Positions 46,829 to 58,891 of a stretch of 64,000 nt of DNA are shown here, piece by piece; within the stretch, counting starts at the first letter, position 1, and each line of letters begins with the position of its first letter. A model generated the notes under the pieces. That model ran no database searches. It saw nothing but the letters and a program-made list of their open reading frames with translations, and had not been told where the DNA came from. This stretch comes from Cymbidium sinense (lineage: Eukaryota > Streptophyta > Magnoliopsida > Asparagales > Orchidaceae), in NCBI GenBank assembly GCA_021442155.1, contig CM038215.1, positions 213,274,982 through 213,338,981 on the forward strand. Reading direction: 5' to 3'. The position numbers and the translations under genes were made by a program.

Positions 46829-48620
46829 TGTTGACCTCACTTTTAGTGAGGTTGACACTCATCTCTTTAGTCTTAGAATTTTCATTTGAGCACTCAAATT
46901 TCCTCACTTAGAGCACTAAGACACCTCTAGAGACTAAAGGGATACCTAATCTAAACCCAATACTAATAAAATTTAACCTTAGAGTTAGTCACATTGGACC
47001 AGTGGAGCCCACCTAGCCCAAACCAACCTAAACTTCCTTAAACCAAACCAAATTAAATCAAATCAACCTTGACCTCAAATCCAATCTTATCAAATATAAA
47101 CCAAGAAAAATTGGCTTCTATGTTGGTTGATCAGCCACTTAACCCAATTTAGCTTATTTGGCCTACTTAGGTCACTTTGACTGGAACTCCAACCAAAATA
47201 AAATTGATCTTAACTAATCAACCCAAAGATGTCCAAAATACAAATCATACATATCCCATACAAGATTAAAGCCTCATTAGGGGTCAATTTGGTCATTTTT
47301 CTTACTTAGTCATGTTGATCTAATTGAACTCTATAAGGGCCAAAATCAAATTAAATCTCCTCTAAGCAAAAGTAGGTCAACCTTAAGCCTTATAATTATC
47401 ACATACGCATGATTGAATACAACCCATACCAAATTGCAATGTAATTTGGCCAATCGATTCACTTGACTCAAATAGGCCCAACTGAACCACATTAAGTCAA
47501 ATCCTAAACCAAGATAAATTCAACTAAGGCCAAAATAAATTAGACATAATTAAATTTAGATAAACCTAACCCAACTAAAATCCAATTTGACCAAACAAAT
47601 AAATTGGCTTTACTTAAAATCAAATGAGTTAGCTTAAAATAAAATCAAATGGGCTTAAATGAGTTGATGTAGGTTCACCTAAAACATTAATTGATTTAGC
47701 CACACATGACTTGGAACCTTGGTGTAAGTCAAAGGTCACCATTCATGCAAATGGCAGACCAAGACAACTTAAGGGTCATCTAAGGACAAATGAGACCTTT
47801 GATTAAAGATTAAGGTGGAGAGCTTACCTTAGTTAAATCAACTGTAGGACAAACCAAGTCTAAGAAAAGCATAAAAATTAGATTAACCCAAGTTAAACAA
47901 GGAAATTTACCCAATGTTAGTGCAAACACCAAAGGACATGGATTTTTGACTTTATATATTTCCCAAATACATACTACTCCTTCGTTGTCACACATAAGCT
48001 ATCCTTGTCCTATCACTATCCAAAGGATTTGTTGCCAAGGATTGAGGAGACTAGAAGTCAACTAGCATGGATTAAGCTTGCTTTGGAATCTCAAGCGCAT
48101 TGGACATGGCTCCCCCAACCCAAACACTAATTTATTTCACTATACAAAGTTGCCAAGACCATGAAATGAGACAAAAGCCTTGCTCTCACCACCCATCTCT
48201 TGCCAAAGCACTCCTAAATGCCCATTTGAAGCTATCAGCCTCACTTCATCCATACACATGAAACTCAAAATTAAGAGCCCTCTACCTCAATTGAACATTC
48301 ACACTCTATCCACAATGCTTCCCAACCAAAAAGAAAACTTTTCCCATCTTCCCCAAATAAGCTACACCTAGTTTGACCAATGGCTGGTGAGAGAATGTAG
48401 AGCTCATGGCGATTGGGGAGGAGGTCTTCAATGAGCTTCTCAATAAGTCTTTGTCTCTTCAAAATAAATCTGCCTCACTCATTTAGGCCATTAGACAGAG
48501 CTCCAATGAGGTTTTTCCTTCACCTTTAGCTCGACCGAATAGGTGTTGGTCTTTTGTGAAGTGAATGTGGCAACAATTTGGATCCCACTAATTGAACCCT
48601 ACATTTTCTTTTCTGATCCT
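46829..48620 (-). mobile_element. R1 copy E: 3' 1.8 kb of the repeat
   Basis: On the minus strand it ends ..GAGGTCAACA at 46829. Read outward it matches the 3' part of copy D in reverse, including TTAGAGCACTAAGACACC against the D block near 41940 and the GGTCAA-rich zone at 47000-47700. The match to copy A persists to about 48560 (CTTTTGTGAAG.GAA..TGG.AA block against 1930-1960). Beyond about 48620 similarity fades. The intact 3' edge at 46829 abuts the pararetrovirus remnant. Confidence 0.65.
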
Positions 48621-50199
48621 TTTGGATGCATGTTTGTTGAATTTCATTGCCATAATTGCTCGGATCACCATGGTTTTGATGGATGGTGGCAACTCTAGGC
48701 GAGAGATAGATGATGACACCCTCACCATTATATTGCAGGTTTGGATAGTGGATGTGAATTCTATGGTTGGAGCCCACCGATTCAAACCCATTAGGAGAAC
48801 CACTTTATGTGTGGACATCAATGTGTGACTTGGCTCGATCCAATTCATGTGCATCATAAGTAAATTGCAGCCTTATCAACTGATGAGTCAGCGAAATAGA
48901 AAAATAGTTTAACTAGAATTACAAAAATAGTTAAGTGTAAGAAGAACTTCCAAAATCATAATAAATCATAGAAAATCTTAAATACAAATTAATAAAATAT
49001 GAATTCAACAATTTAGAGAACTAAAAGTCTTAAAATATGTTTCCTATAAAAAATCTTACAATCAAGAATTTAAGGATGGCGATCTTGAGGAGAATTAGTG
49101 ATCATATTTAGATAAGATGAGGCCATAGAGGCCAAGATTATAATGCAAGTTGATAGAAGGAAGAGGTGGAGGTTTGCTAGGCACTCAACATCCTCTACAT
49201 TAATGGATATACATTTCAATTTATGTCGACCAGACCACATAAAATGGTATGATAGGATAGTTTTCACCAAGTTCGATCAGGCAATGTGGGTATCATCACC
49301 ACACCACTTGATCCCCAGATCACCTTCCCCCATATAGTTACCATCATCAAAAGTCCATCATAAGTATCAAAAATAATCTAACGAAAAATCTCCACGTCTA
49401 GTGATTAGACAATGTTTTAATGGCCAACCTCCTTCACATATCAATAGTTCAAAGTTGAGCACACCTATTTGGTCTCCTACAACATCAATGGAGAAGAAGG
49501 CTGCCCAAGAGCATAGTAGTAGCCCATCATGATCCCCAATTATAGAATAAGAGAAGACCCAGTACATGTAAAGCTAGAGCCAAAGCTAGATAGTGAGCAA
49601 AGGATTCAAGAAAAATGAGATGGATATAAAGAATCTGGATAGACGTAGTGGTCATCTTAGATACATGCCAGTAGAGCTTGGAAGGGTAGATGACTAGCCT
49701 TTAGATGACATTCTAGAGGACTATTAAGCCACCATCTTGGATTATCCTGACCAAGATAGTGGTATGATCTATTTTGATGCTAATGAGGATGATCTCTGTG
49801 ATGAGACTACAAAAGTCCATTCAATCAAGACTGAAGCATCTTTTCATAAAGAGCAGCACTAAGAAGTCATGTATAGAATAATGTGATTAAAGTAGTGTGA
49901 CACTTGACTTAACCCAATGATTGTTACATCAATTAAGATAAAATGATGATTAAAATTATTGCGTGAAGAGAAGGGTTGAAGAATTGATGTCAATAGAACT
50001 AATTATTAAAGGACATGCATAGAGCCTGAGTTTACACTTATGGAGGAAGATAGGATGGAGATGGTGCTTATAGTTGAGAGGAATAAATCCACCAATCTTA
50101 TAAATAAGGATTTAGGTAGTCAACATATGAAGGGTATAGGTAGTGTGCCATTATAAGAGAGAGAAAACTAGAAAATGGTAGAATAATTGGTGAAGGAAG
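48621..50199. other. Unassigned sequence, probably decayed retroelement
   Basis: Short ORFs on both strands (for example 49070-49567) give no recognisable motif. The region precedes a gypsy gag remnant in the plus orientation and may be its 5' leader, but that cannot be shown. Confidence 0.35.
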
Positions 50200-51240
50200 C
50201 ATTGGTACAAGCTTAAGAGACATTTTAAATTCCAAAGGATAGACCATACATAGAGAAATTTGACATAGTAGAGTACCTATGCCACCATCCTTTAAGGTAT
50301 TCAATGGATGTAGGAACCCTATGAAGCATATACATTCTTTCAGGCTAGTTGTTGCAACACTAGAGACAATAATGCACTCTTATTCAGACAATTTGTCAAT
50401 AGCCTCTCAAGGGTCACAATTCTTTGGTATACTAAACTACACAGTGATTCATTGAAAATATATTTAGAGCTAAAATAATTATTCAATAAGAGTTTGCAAG
50501 GAAACAATAGAAAATAACTTTAGGAGATTTGGTTATAAAGAAGTTAAAACCTAATGAATTCCTTATAGACTACATCCTTGATTGAAGAACCTCAATATAA
50601 AGTGTGAGTCCTAGCTTTATGAGCAATATGCTATCAAAATTCTACTTAAGAACATCTGTGGGCTGATGGCATTCATGCTCAAAGGTTCACCATCAAGGCA
50701 TTCAAGAAGTTTATTAGTAAGGCAGCCAATTTATAAGAATAGGCAAAATAATTATCATTCTTGGATCAGTCCTACAAGTGAAAGGCCCATAAGGTGTAGG
50801 AGAAGAGGTTTGGAATGGTCTTTATAGTGGATAGATGAAAGCAATCTATGAGGGTTCAGCCTGAGAAACCCATGTTCTAGTAACCCCACTTCCACCTCCA
50901 CCACTATATAGTAGTAATGCCTCTAGTACTAGTCCAAGCCATATGGTAGTTATATGCACCTATTTTAACTGAGACTAGTGATTTGGAAAATCTATAAAGT
51001 TTTAATAACGAAACCCAATTTCTAACTACTTGAGCCTAAGATGCAAGAGGATGTGGGTGGAATGATGATATTAACTTTTTCCCCTACCATCATATGATTG
51101 GGCATACCATAGAGGATTATTTTACTTCTAAAAAATAGATCTAGAGGAACTACAAATTTGGAGACATAATGGTTCTCGAAGATTACTTAGTGGAACCTAT
51201 GACAAGATCCATTAAAGTAATCTCTAACTAATCATTTGAT
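50200..51240 (+). pseudogene. Second Ty3/gypsy gag remnant, Tat/Ogre-like
   Basis: Plus-strand frames read RPYIEKFD near 50245, then after a frameshift MPPSFKVFNGCRNPMKHIHS from 50280. After variable residues come a retroviral-type gag helix pattern and, near 51090, HHMIGHTIEDYF followed by VLEDYLVEP. The last resembles the H..GHT.EDC...K zinc-binding and spacer segment at the gag-protease border of Tat/Ogre-type gypsy elements. It differs from the zinc-knuckle gag at 36286. Multiple stops and frameshifts. It points the same way as R1 copy F, which begins about 700 bp downstream. Confidence 0.5.
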
Positions 51241-51964
51241 CTTCTAAAAATCAAAGAATGTTGGGTTATATCTCTATCTAAAACCTCTCATAAAATCAAT
51301 TCTAAAGTCATAATGCTCTCTCTATAAATACTTAAACAAGCTCAGACCTCCATTCCACTAATAAGTCTATAAATTTTGAAGGCTAACTTAGAGAAGGTGG
51401 ATACTTAGCAAGAACTGTGGTGTAGACCTAGGATAGAGCAGCAATACCACTTACCACTACTAGAAGTATTATTTCTGTAAATGGGGGTGTCAAGCCACTC
51501 ATGAAGCTCACCTTGTATGATTTTTATTTTGTTTTTTTTTTTGGGACTATAAATTAATGAATAAGGATTCCACATATAATCTGCCACTTTGTGATGAACA
51601 TGGTAATGATGTATCAAATGATCACACTCTATACAAGATAACCCCAACAATAATAACTCTCTAAATTTTAATAATCAAATTCAACTTCAAAATGATTTTG
51701 ATACATCCCTTTTATAATGACTTTGACTTTGATGGTGACATCCTTATCTTAAATCTTTAGGGTTCTTCTATAAAGATAGAGTTAGAGTCCTTTAACTTAG
51801 AAGATCCTTTATGAGAAGCTTTAAGTGCCCCCAAAGGGCGACTAGACACCAATATGACCCCTCCACCATAAGAGATTATAGAAGTCAACCTTCAAAGTGG
51901 TAGAGTTTGACCCCCTAATATGTGTGGTGTTTGTTTTTGTGTGTGTTTTAGGTGTGTGTATATA
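51241..51964. other. Unassigned sequence between gag remnant and R1 copy F
   Basis: Possible remains of protease or internal sequence. A T-rich run lies at 51530-51542, and a GT-rich stretch (TGTGTGGTGTTTGTTTTTGT) near 51919 leads into the R1 start. No gene. Confidence 0.35.
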
Positions 51965-53931
51965 TGTGAGGGGATACCACGCAGATCTGAGGATGTACTT
52001 ATCAGGGTAATCGGGTACTACATTAAAGAATAATGTACTATCTTGAGAGATAGAAGTCACTACCCTATAATGGACTTGATCACCTAATAAGGACTACTAA
52101 GGCGTGATGGGTCTTTGAATACACCAGAGATGTTTCTCATACTTTACATGAAAAAGTAAAGCAAGGTTTATTTAAATCAGGTTTGTTAAGTTCTCTATGG
52201 AGGCAAGCCTCATAGTTAATTACATCCTAAGGGAAGTGAATCCCTTAAGATTACTCTTGATTAAAGTAGGCGATTATTATCTCCAAAGAATTCAAAGATA
52301 GGACTATCAACAAATTGATCATATTTCAGAAAATCAAGTAGGATAGATAAAAAGGGGAGAGTTATTATCGAAACCAAAGGAGATGAGTAAGGAGTGCTCA
52401 TGATACTAAGAGTTCTCATGAGCACTCCAGTCTATCCTATTGTTGGGCTTTATGTATTTGAATTTTGAGGAGATTTATTTATTTGAGTTGAATTTTTATT
52501 AGAAATTTAGGACTTATAATTTCACAACACAAGATTATGAAAATCCCTAAGAGGTGAGGATTTATGCTTATAGCCTGCAAAGGAAAACAACAACCTCAGA
52601 TTCTAAATCTAGGGAGCTTTGGTGAGGACCAAAACATGACCTAAATCTGAGGCAAAAAATGGGTATATGGTTACCTCCACAAGAGAGTAAACCACCCGAC
52701 TGGTGGACTTATTATCGCCTGGAGTGGTAGCCAGCTAGCTCCTCCTATGCTTTAAATCCATGTAGGCAAATCATATGCTTTATACAAGATGGTTAAGCTG
52801 TTATTTATTTAGAAGAAAAACTAAGTCCTTAAACCCACTCCCTAAGAGACTAGATCATGAAGGGCATGAATAATGACCTAAATATAATGCAAATTTTGTC
52901 AAGTTTTATTTGATTTTTGGACTTTTTATTTTGACACAGTTTATAGGATTTTGTATGCCTAAATGCATAAGAAATTGATTATGGGCCAAATAAAAAGAGA
53001 AATAGGTGTCTTTCCATCAAAGCCCTTTCTTAACAAGAGTGGAAGAATATGGCATGCATGATATTATACATACAATCATCCAGGTAAGGGGGTTGCTAAA
53101 TATTTTTATTATCTTGATTTAATTCCTAGGCTTTTATGTGAGGTTATGAGTTATTTTAAAATTTTAGTTATGAGTTGTTAGTGGAAAAGAAACTTTATTT
53201 TTTATCTTAACAGCTTAATCGTATCTAGGCCACATAGCAATCACCAATCATTAAAAAACTATGAAAATACATGTTATTTCTAATACACAAGCTAAACAAA
53301 ATATCAAACAAATTTGTAAAGCTATCACAAAAGAATAAGAGGCGGGTGCGGTCTGGTACCTCCGTACAACCCGAAAAGAAATGTGGGTAGTCGAGCTCTA
53401 CCCTTTTACATCCCGGTATAATGAAAGAATAATTACAATTATAAAATGATAATGTTAGGGGTCTTCATTCTCCATCCTCCATTATTCACTCTTTATCTTT
53501 CATTTCTTCACTTTGCTTTTTTCCATTTCTTTCTTTCTCTTGGTTTGGTTGGGATATTGTTTGCTCCAAAGGCATCACATGATGTATAAGACTTGGTCTT
53601 ATAACCAATGTTCATCCTAATCTCCCATAACACTTATCCTAATCCTAATGCAAAAATTACATTAAAAGAGAAGAAAAGCAAATCTAGCTACATCTATAAA
53701 ATAAGTGTTAGCTAAACACACCATATAACCCAAGCAGTTATATGAATAATTTGAACTTAGCAACCTACACAAGGGTAACCAAGTCCATGTGTCCTAACTT
53801 GGGCTATGCTTAGGGGCTAAGCAACTTGCACAATAAAAAGTATTTATATTTTTATTACGGGCCCCTAAGTACAACCTCCTAGATAAAATATGATTAGGCT
53901 AACATCAGCCTAACATCTAGACTACGCCCAT
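51965..53931 (+). mobile_element. R1 copy F, left part
   Basis: Starts TGTGAGGGGATACCAC at 51965 and is colinear with the reverse of copy A from 6694 to about 4726. Shared strings include GACTTGATCACCTAATAAGGAC, seen here and in reversed form near 6570-6620. Interrupted at 53932 by a hAT element and resumes at 59406. Confidence 0.75.
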
Positions 53932-54990
53932 TAGGGCTACAACCGAGTCGAGTCAAGCTCAAGCTATATTGAGCTTGAGCTTGACTTCAACCACATAAAC
54001 CAAGCTCGAACTCGGCTCATGTACAGAAATTTAAGCTCGAGCTTGATTTGAATTACTGGGCTCGTTTAGAAGCTCGAGCTTGGCTTGTTGAGTAGCTCGA
54101 TTTTGGCTCATTTATAGGCTCATTTTGAAGATAATTTCATTAAAAAGAGCATCAAAAAAATTTAAAGAGCAATTAAAAAAATTTAAAATATTTATTAAAT
54201 TAATTTGAATCTTTTGAGATATGTTTTATTACAAATATATGAAATTCTAAATTACAAAAAAATGTAAACCACAAAAAATTAAATGAAGAAAAATGTATCT
54301 CTTTTATTACAAATTAATGTTTTTTTATTACAAGAGGTTTTGTAAATTTTTTTTCTAATGAAAAGAAATTACAAAAAAAAATTATAAAAATATTTAAAGA
54401 AAAAATTAAATGCTCAAACAAGAGAGGTACATTTAAGTTACAGAATTAAACATTCAATCTCTCATATTTTTACAAAAAAAAGGAAAACATAGAATTAAAT
54501 TAAAATCAACATCTTCTATTGATCCATGTCGCAGCATGTTAGAGTCTTTAATGGAGAAGTAATCCAAAGCTCCTACTTGTACTCTTCGAGCATCCAACCA
54601 TCTAATTAAAAAATAAAGACTAAGAGAAAATAAAATTATAAGCATCTTAAACGAGGCAATTACCCAATCATAAAAATATTCTACAACATACCAATGGAAG
54701 GAATGGCATAATTAAGTAAGCATAAAGAATAAGAGAAAATAAAATGGATAAAGTTAAGAAAAGGCTTATAAAATATAATCATCTTAAAGAGCAACATTAT
54801 ATGTAAGCATCCAAACTTGAAGAAGGGTTACAATTACATATACCAAACTAAAAGAAGATAGAGAGAAACATCATTGTCATCACAACCATACACTGTGTAG
54901 CCCATCATCCAAAGTCCATCATCTAGCAAGGCTGAAAAATCCTTTAAACAGTAAATACAGATACAGTAGACATTAGCCAGCCTTCATAAG

Positions 54991-55290
54991 GCCAAAATCG
55001 AGACAAAGAAGTCATTTTGAGTCCACTAATGCTTGCTCAACAAGTGCTTCAATTCCACCTACTCCAACAAAGTATAATTAGCCAACCATCAATATGAATT
55101 AAAAAAGCAACATAATTACAGGAAAAATAGTAGACAGCAGGCAGCATCCTACCACCATATGGCAAAAACTGAGACAAAGAAGTCATTTAGAGTCCACTAA
55201 TGGTTGCTCAACAAGTGCTTCAATTCCACCTACTCCAATAAAGCATATAATCAGCCAACCATAAGGCAAAAATTGAGATAAAGAAGACAA
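54991..55290. repeat. ~178-bp tandem duplication in the hAT 3' region
   Basis: GAGACAAAGAAGTCATTT followed by GAGTCCACTAATG and TTGCTCAACAAGTGC occurs near 54991 and 55169. A partial third start (GAGATAAAGAAGAC) is at 55275. Confidence 0.85.
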
Positions 55291-55330
55291 CTAGAGGGCA
55301 TTGATTCAAGCTCAAAATATTTTCAAAAGT

Positions 55331-55515
55331 AGCTACCAGCACACATCCAAGAGATGAGCAACTATGTTAAAGTAGCTACCAACATCCAAAGAATATATGG
55401 GCAACTACTGTAAAGTATCTACTTAGCTACCAGCACACATCCAATAGATGAGCAACTACAATAAAGCAGTTATCAACATCCAAGGAATGTATGAGCAACT
55501 TTATAAATTTTTTAT
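55331..55515. repeat. ~94-bp tandem duplication in the hAT 3' region
   Basis: AGCTACCAGCACACATCCAA occurs at 55331 and 55425. Each is followed by AGATGAGCAACTA and CAACATCCAA.GAAT blocks. Confidence 0.85.
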
Positions 55516-55851
55516 TTCAAAATCAATAGCATCATAGCTATCATCATCAATTTCCATCTAATATTTCCAAAAATTATCACTTTTGTATAGATTAGTATTT
55601 AGTACAATCATAACATTTTAAAATATCTACTAAACAAAGAATTGCAAGTACAAAAATTATAAAGAGTTTAAATGTCAAATATAAATCACATAAAGTCTAT
55701 TTAAAAATATGTAAAGTCGACTCTTCATATTCATCCACTTTTCCTTTACGCATAGATCTGTAGACCTAGGGTATCTCAATCTCTTCATCTTCATCCTTTT
55801 CCTAATAAATATTCAATATAGTATAATATTAATATCATTAAAAAAATGATA

Positions 55852-57939
55852 CTAAAAAAAAGTGTTTGGAAGATAAATAAATACCTTAATTCTCCCTTTC
55901 AAGCCGTAATGAGAATGAATCCAATTAGACCCACATATGAGAGCTTGAACAGTTTCAACTCCAAGCTTTGAGCGATAAGTATCAATAACTCTCTCTCCTG
56001 CGCTAAAGGTCAACTCAGAAGCAACTGTGCTAATTAGAATAGATAAAATATCTGACCATTTTGAGAGTATGCGATATTTAAGATGCATGTTTTTCACCAA
56101 ACAATCACATCAAATTACGACCTTACGGAATTATCTCTAACCCATCTTCTAGGTAGTTATCCGACTTGGTGGGCCTTCTACTTGATTTTTCTGATAGATA
56201 AGCAGTAAAATCATGCCAACCACTATATTTTTGTGCAATAGTATCACGGGTCGACCGCTCACTGCTACTTTCACCTCTAAATGTCCCACTACTTAGTATC
56301 GCCGCTTCAAGGTATTCAACATATTTTTCATATAATTCATATAGTAAAGTATGAACATATGCAATATTATGATTGCTTTCATCTCCTTCATAGATCATAT
56401 GGTAAGCAAACTCAATGACAACAAATTTCATTCGTGAGTCCATAATTGCACCAAATGCCATCAGAAGGTTGCATTTGCCCTAATATTTTTCAAATTTTTC
56501 TTTCATTTTGCAAGTCATGTGCTTGATGAAGTCATCAAAAGATAGTGCACCATCATTCAATACTTTTTTATAGTGCAAATTTATGAGAGAAACAAATTAG
56601 ATGTTGGATATTCGTCAAAATGATATTAGCCTCATTAAAAAAACCAAGAATATCACAAACCTTTTCTATTTTATTCCATTCATCTCAGGGCAATAGCAAT
56701 ATGTAATCTCCCTCTCACTGTATGAAAAGAAAGCTTCTTTTAGTTGAAGTGCAACTACCAAAGATATTGTATGTAGAATTCCAACGCAATCCATGATAAG
56801 CTTTCTTGTTGGTAGTTGTAACCGTTGAACAACATCAGCAAATTTCATTAGTCTACCTTCAGAAGCATTGATAAAATTTACTATGTCACGGATTTTTTCA
56901 ACAATAAATTCTATACATTTGACCCCATCTTTCACCATTAAATTCAAAATATGTGCACAGCAACGTACATGAAATAGTCTTCCCCCAAAGAATGATTTTT
57001 TTTCTTATCCGTAAACCATCTTTTAATAACTTGATAGCCCTATCATTATTTGATGCATTATCAACTGATATGGTAAATATTTTATTTTCAAGCATCTACT
57101 CGTTAGGGCCTTATAGAATGTGTCAACAATTTGGAAGCCATATGTGGAGGTGGTAAATGTAAAAACTAAGAACTCTTTTTTGTAATTTCCGGTTTGTTCA
57201 CATAATGTGCGGATGACCATATAAGATATCCGTTGATTCTTTGATTTTCAAATGTCGAGTAAAACTCACTTTATTTATACTACTCAATGAATGCTTTAAT
57301 TTTCTTTTTTTTCTTTTCATATACTAGCATCACATCACCATGAGCAGTTATTCTAGAGAATTTAGAGAAGTATGGTGACATGGACTTCAAAACAAGATTA
57401 AATCCAAATTCTTCCACAATCGAGAAGGGATTTTCATTAATCAGAATATAATGAGCAACCATCTCTCTAACTTTTGTTTGATCAAACTTAAATGTTGTTG
57501 AAGTTAATCCCCCGATTTATTTCTAATGAAGCCAAAATCTTTTTAAATCGTAAAATTTTTGCTTCGTCAATGTGCGTACTCTAGCTACACATCGATCTAA
57601 ATGCCTCCTAAATTATCTAGTTGCACCAGTATTACCTATATCCAGCCTTTTCTTGCAATGAATACATTCCCCTTTTTTCTGGCCATCTAGAAGAACAACT
57701 TCTTTAAACTCCTCCCAAACATGTGATATTTTTTTTCTTTTTCTTAATTAAATTAGATTTTCAAGATCAGCTATATCATCACCCTTGTCAACCAAATCAT
57801 TAATAACTTCATTCTCCCCCTTAATATTATTAGCATCTACATTGCTATTGCATTCCTCAATATCAATTTGGACACCCACAACTGGGTTATCACTGCTTAC
57901 ATCCACTAACACATCCTCTCCAAGTGGTGGTGTTGCCAT
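55852..57939 (-). pseudogene. hAT transposase (BED zinc finger, hATC domain), broken
   Basis: Encodes remnants of an Ac-like hAT transposase, which would excise and reinsert the element. On the minus strand, ATG at 57939 opens a 63-residue acidic N-terminus. A BED zinc finger at about 57585-57715 (VWEEFKEV, C-x2-C in ECIHCKK, H-x3-C in HLDRC) has a TAA inside. Then come FTISVDNASNNDRAIKLLKD (from about 57080), RDIVNFINASEGRLMKFADV with LPTRKLIMDC (about 56900-56790), a DSRMKFVVIEF segment (56440), and the hATC dimerisation domain STVASELTFSAGERVID (about 56030-55980). About 2.1 kb total, the normal size for roughly 690 residues. At least five frame breaks or stops make it inactive. Closest in style to DAYSLEEPER/RICESLEEPER-type proteins, which are sometimes domesticated; this one is not. 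Confidence 0.85.
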
Positions 57940-58464
57940 TTTTAAATCTAAAACAAAAAAAATGATAAATTACAATTTAATGAATGAAGAAGATAATTGA
58001 TTTATAAAATATTAAAAAACTTAAAAATACCAAATTGCTCACTGTATATTTTCACTTTGTAATAATAAAAAACTCAATACTCTATCCAATAATTATATAA
58101 TTCACTGCAACATAGAAACCAATTACCAACACAAAAAATCATTTCATTGCCACCAGACATAGCGATTTATAAAGCATAATGAACTGCTCCATAACATAAC
58201 ATGTATTATAAAAAAGGCACCAAGTATGTCATAATGAATTTTAGGTGACTGAAGTCCATCACAAATCCTACCTAAAATAGTTGGAAGAACTGAGATAATG
58301 ACCATAAATGATAAAACTACTTAATAAATATTTCTTACTATAAATCTAAAAGTTCACACATATTTACCATCATCCAACAACCCAGCCGAACAGCAAGTGA
58401 ACCATAAACCATCAGAAAAACCATAAACAACAGAGGATAAGCTGCACATTGAACTGAAGTTACT

Positions 58465-58891
58465 GAACCCTAAACAACTGAGGATAATCAACACAAGTTA
58501 CACAACCGAACATAGCTATTACTCATTAAACACATAATCCAAAAGAACATCACAAGTTGATTCACAGCCGAACATCAGAACCAAAGAACAGCAAAACCTA
58601 ATTTTGAATGGCTTCACACACCTAATCGGAAGCATCATCAAATCAAAATACCAGATGTGAGCATAAAGAAAATGAACCCTAAACAACTAAACAACTAAGG
58701 ATAATCAACACAAGTTACACAACCTAACATAGCCATTACTCATTAAACGCATAATCCAAAAGAACATCACAAGTTGATTCACAGCCGAACATCAAAATCA
58801 AAGAACAGCAAAACCTAATTTTGAATGGCTTCACACACCTAATCGGAAGCATCACCAAATCAAAATACCAGATGTGAGCATAAAGAAAATG
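58465..58891. repeat. ~217-bp tandem duplication in the hAT 5' region
   Basis: A unit starting GAACCCTAAACAACT and running through GATAATCAACACAAGTTACAC to CCAGATGTGAGCATAAAG occurs at 58465 and 58674, nearly identical apart from an 8-bp insertion in the second copy. Lies upstream of the transposase start, in the promoter/leader area. The minus-strand ORF at 58736-58969 is a by-product. Confidence 0.9.

Noticed and set aside
48526..48857. Three overlapping open frames of 78-89 residues
   Set aside because: They overlap on both strands at the worn end of R1 copy E and share no motif with known proteins; mutual overlap argues against coding.
55852..57939. hAT transposase as a possible domesticated host gene (DAYSLEEPER-like)
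   Set aside because: The frame has a stop inside the BED finger and several frame changes, and the element still has recognisable ends and a target duplication, so it is a dead transposon.
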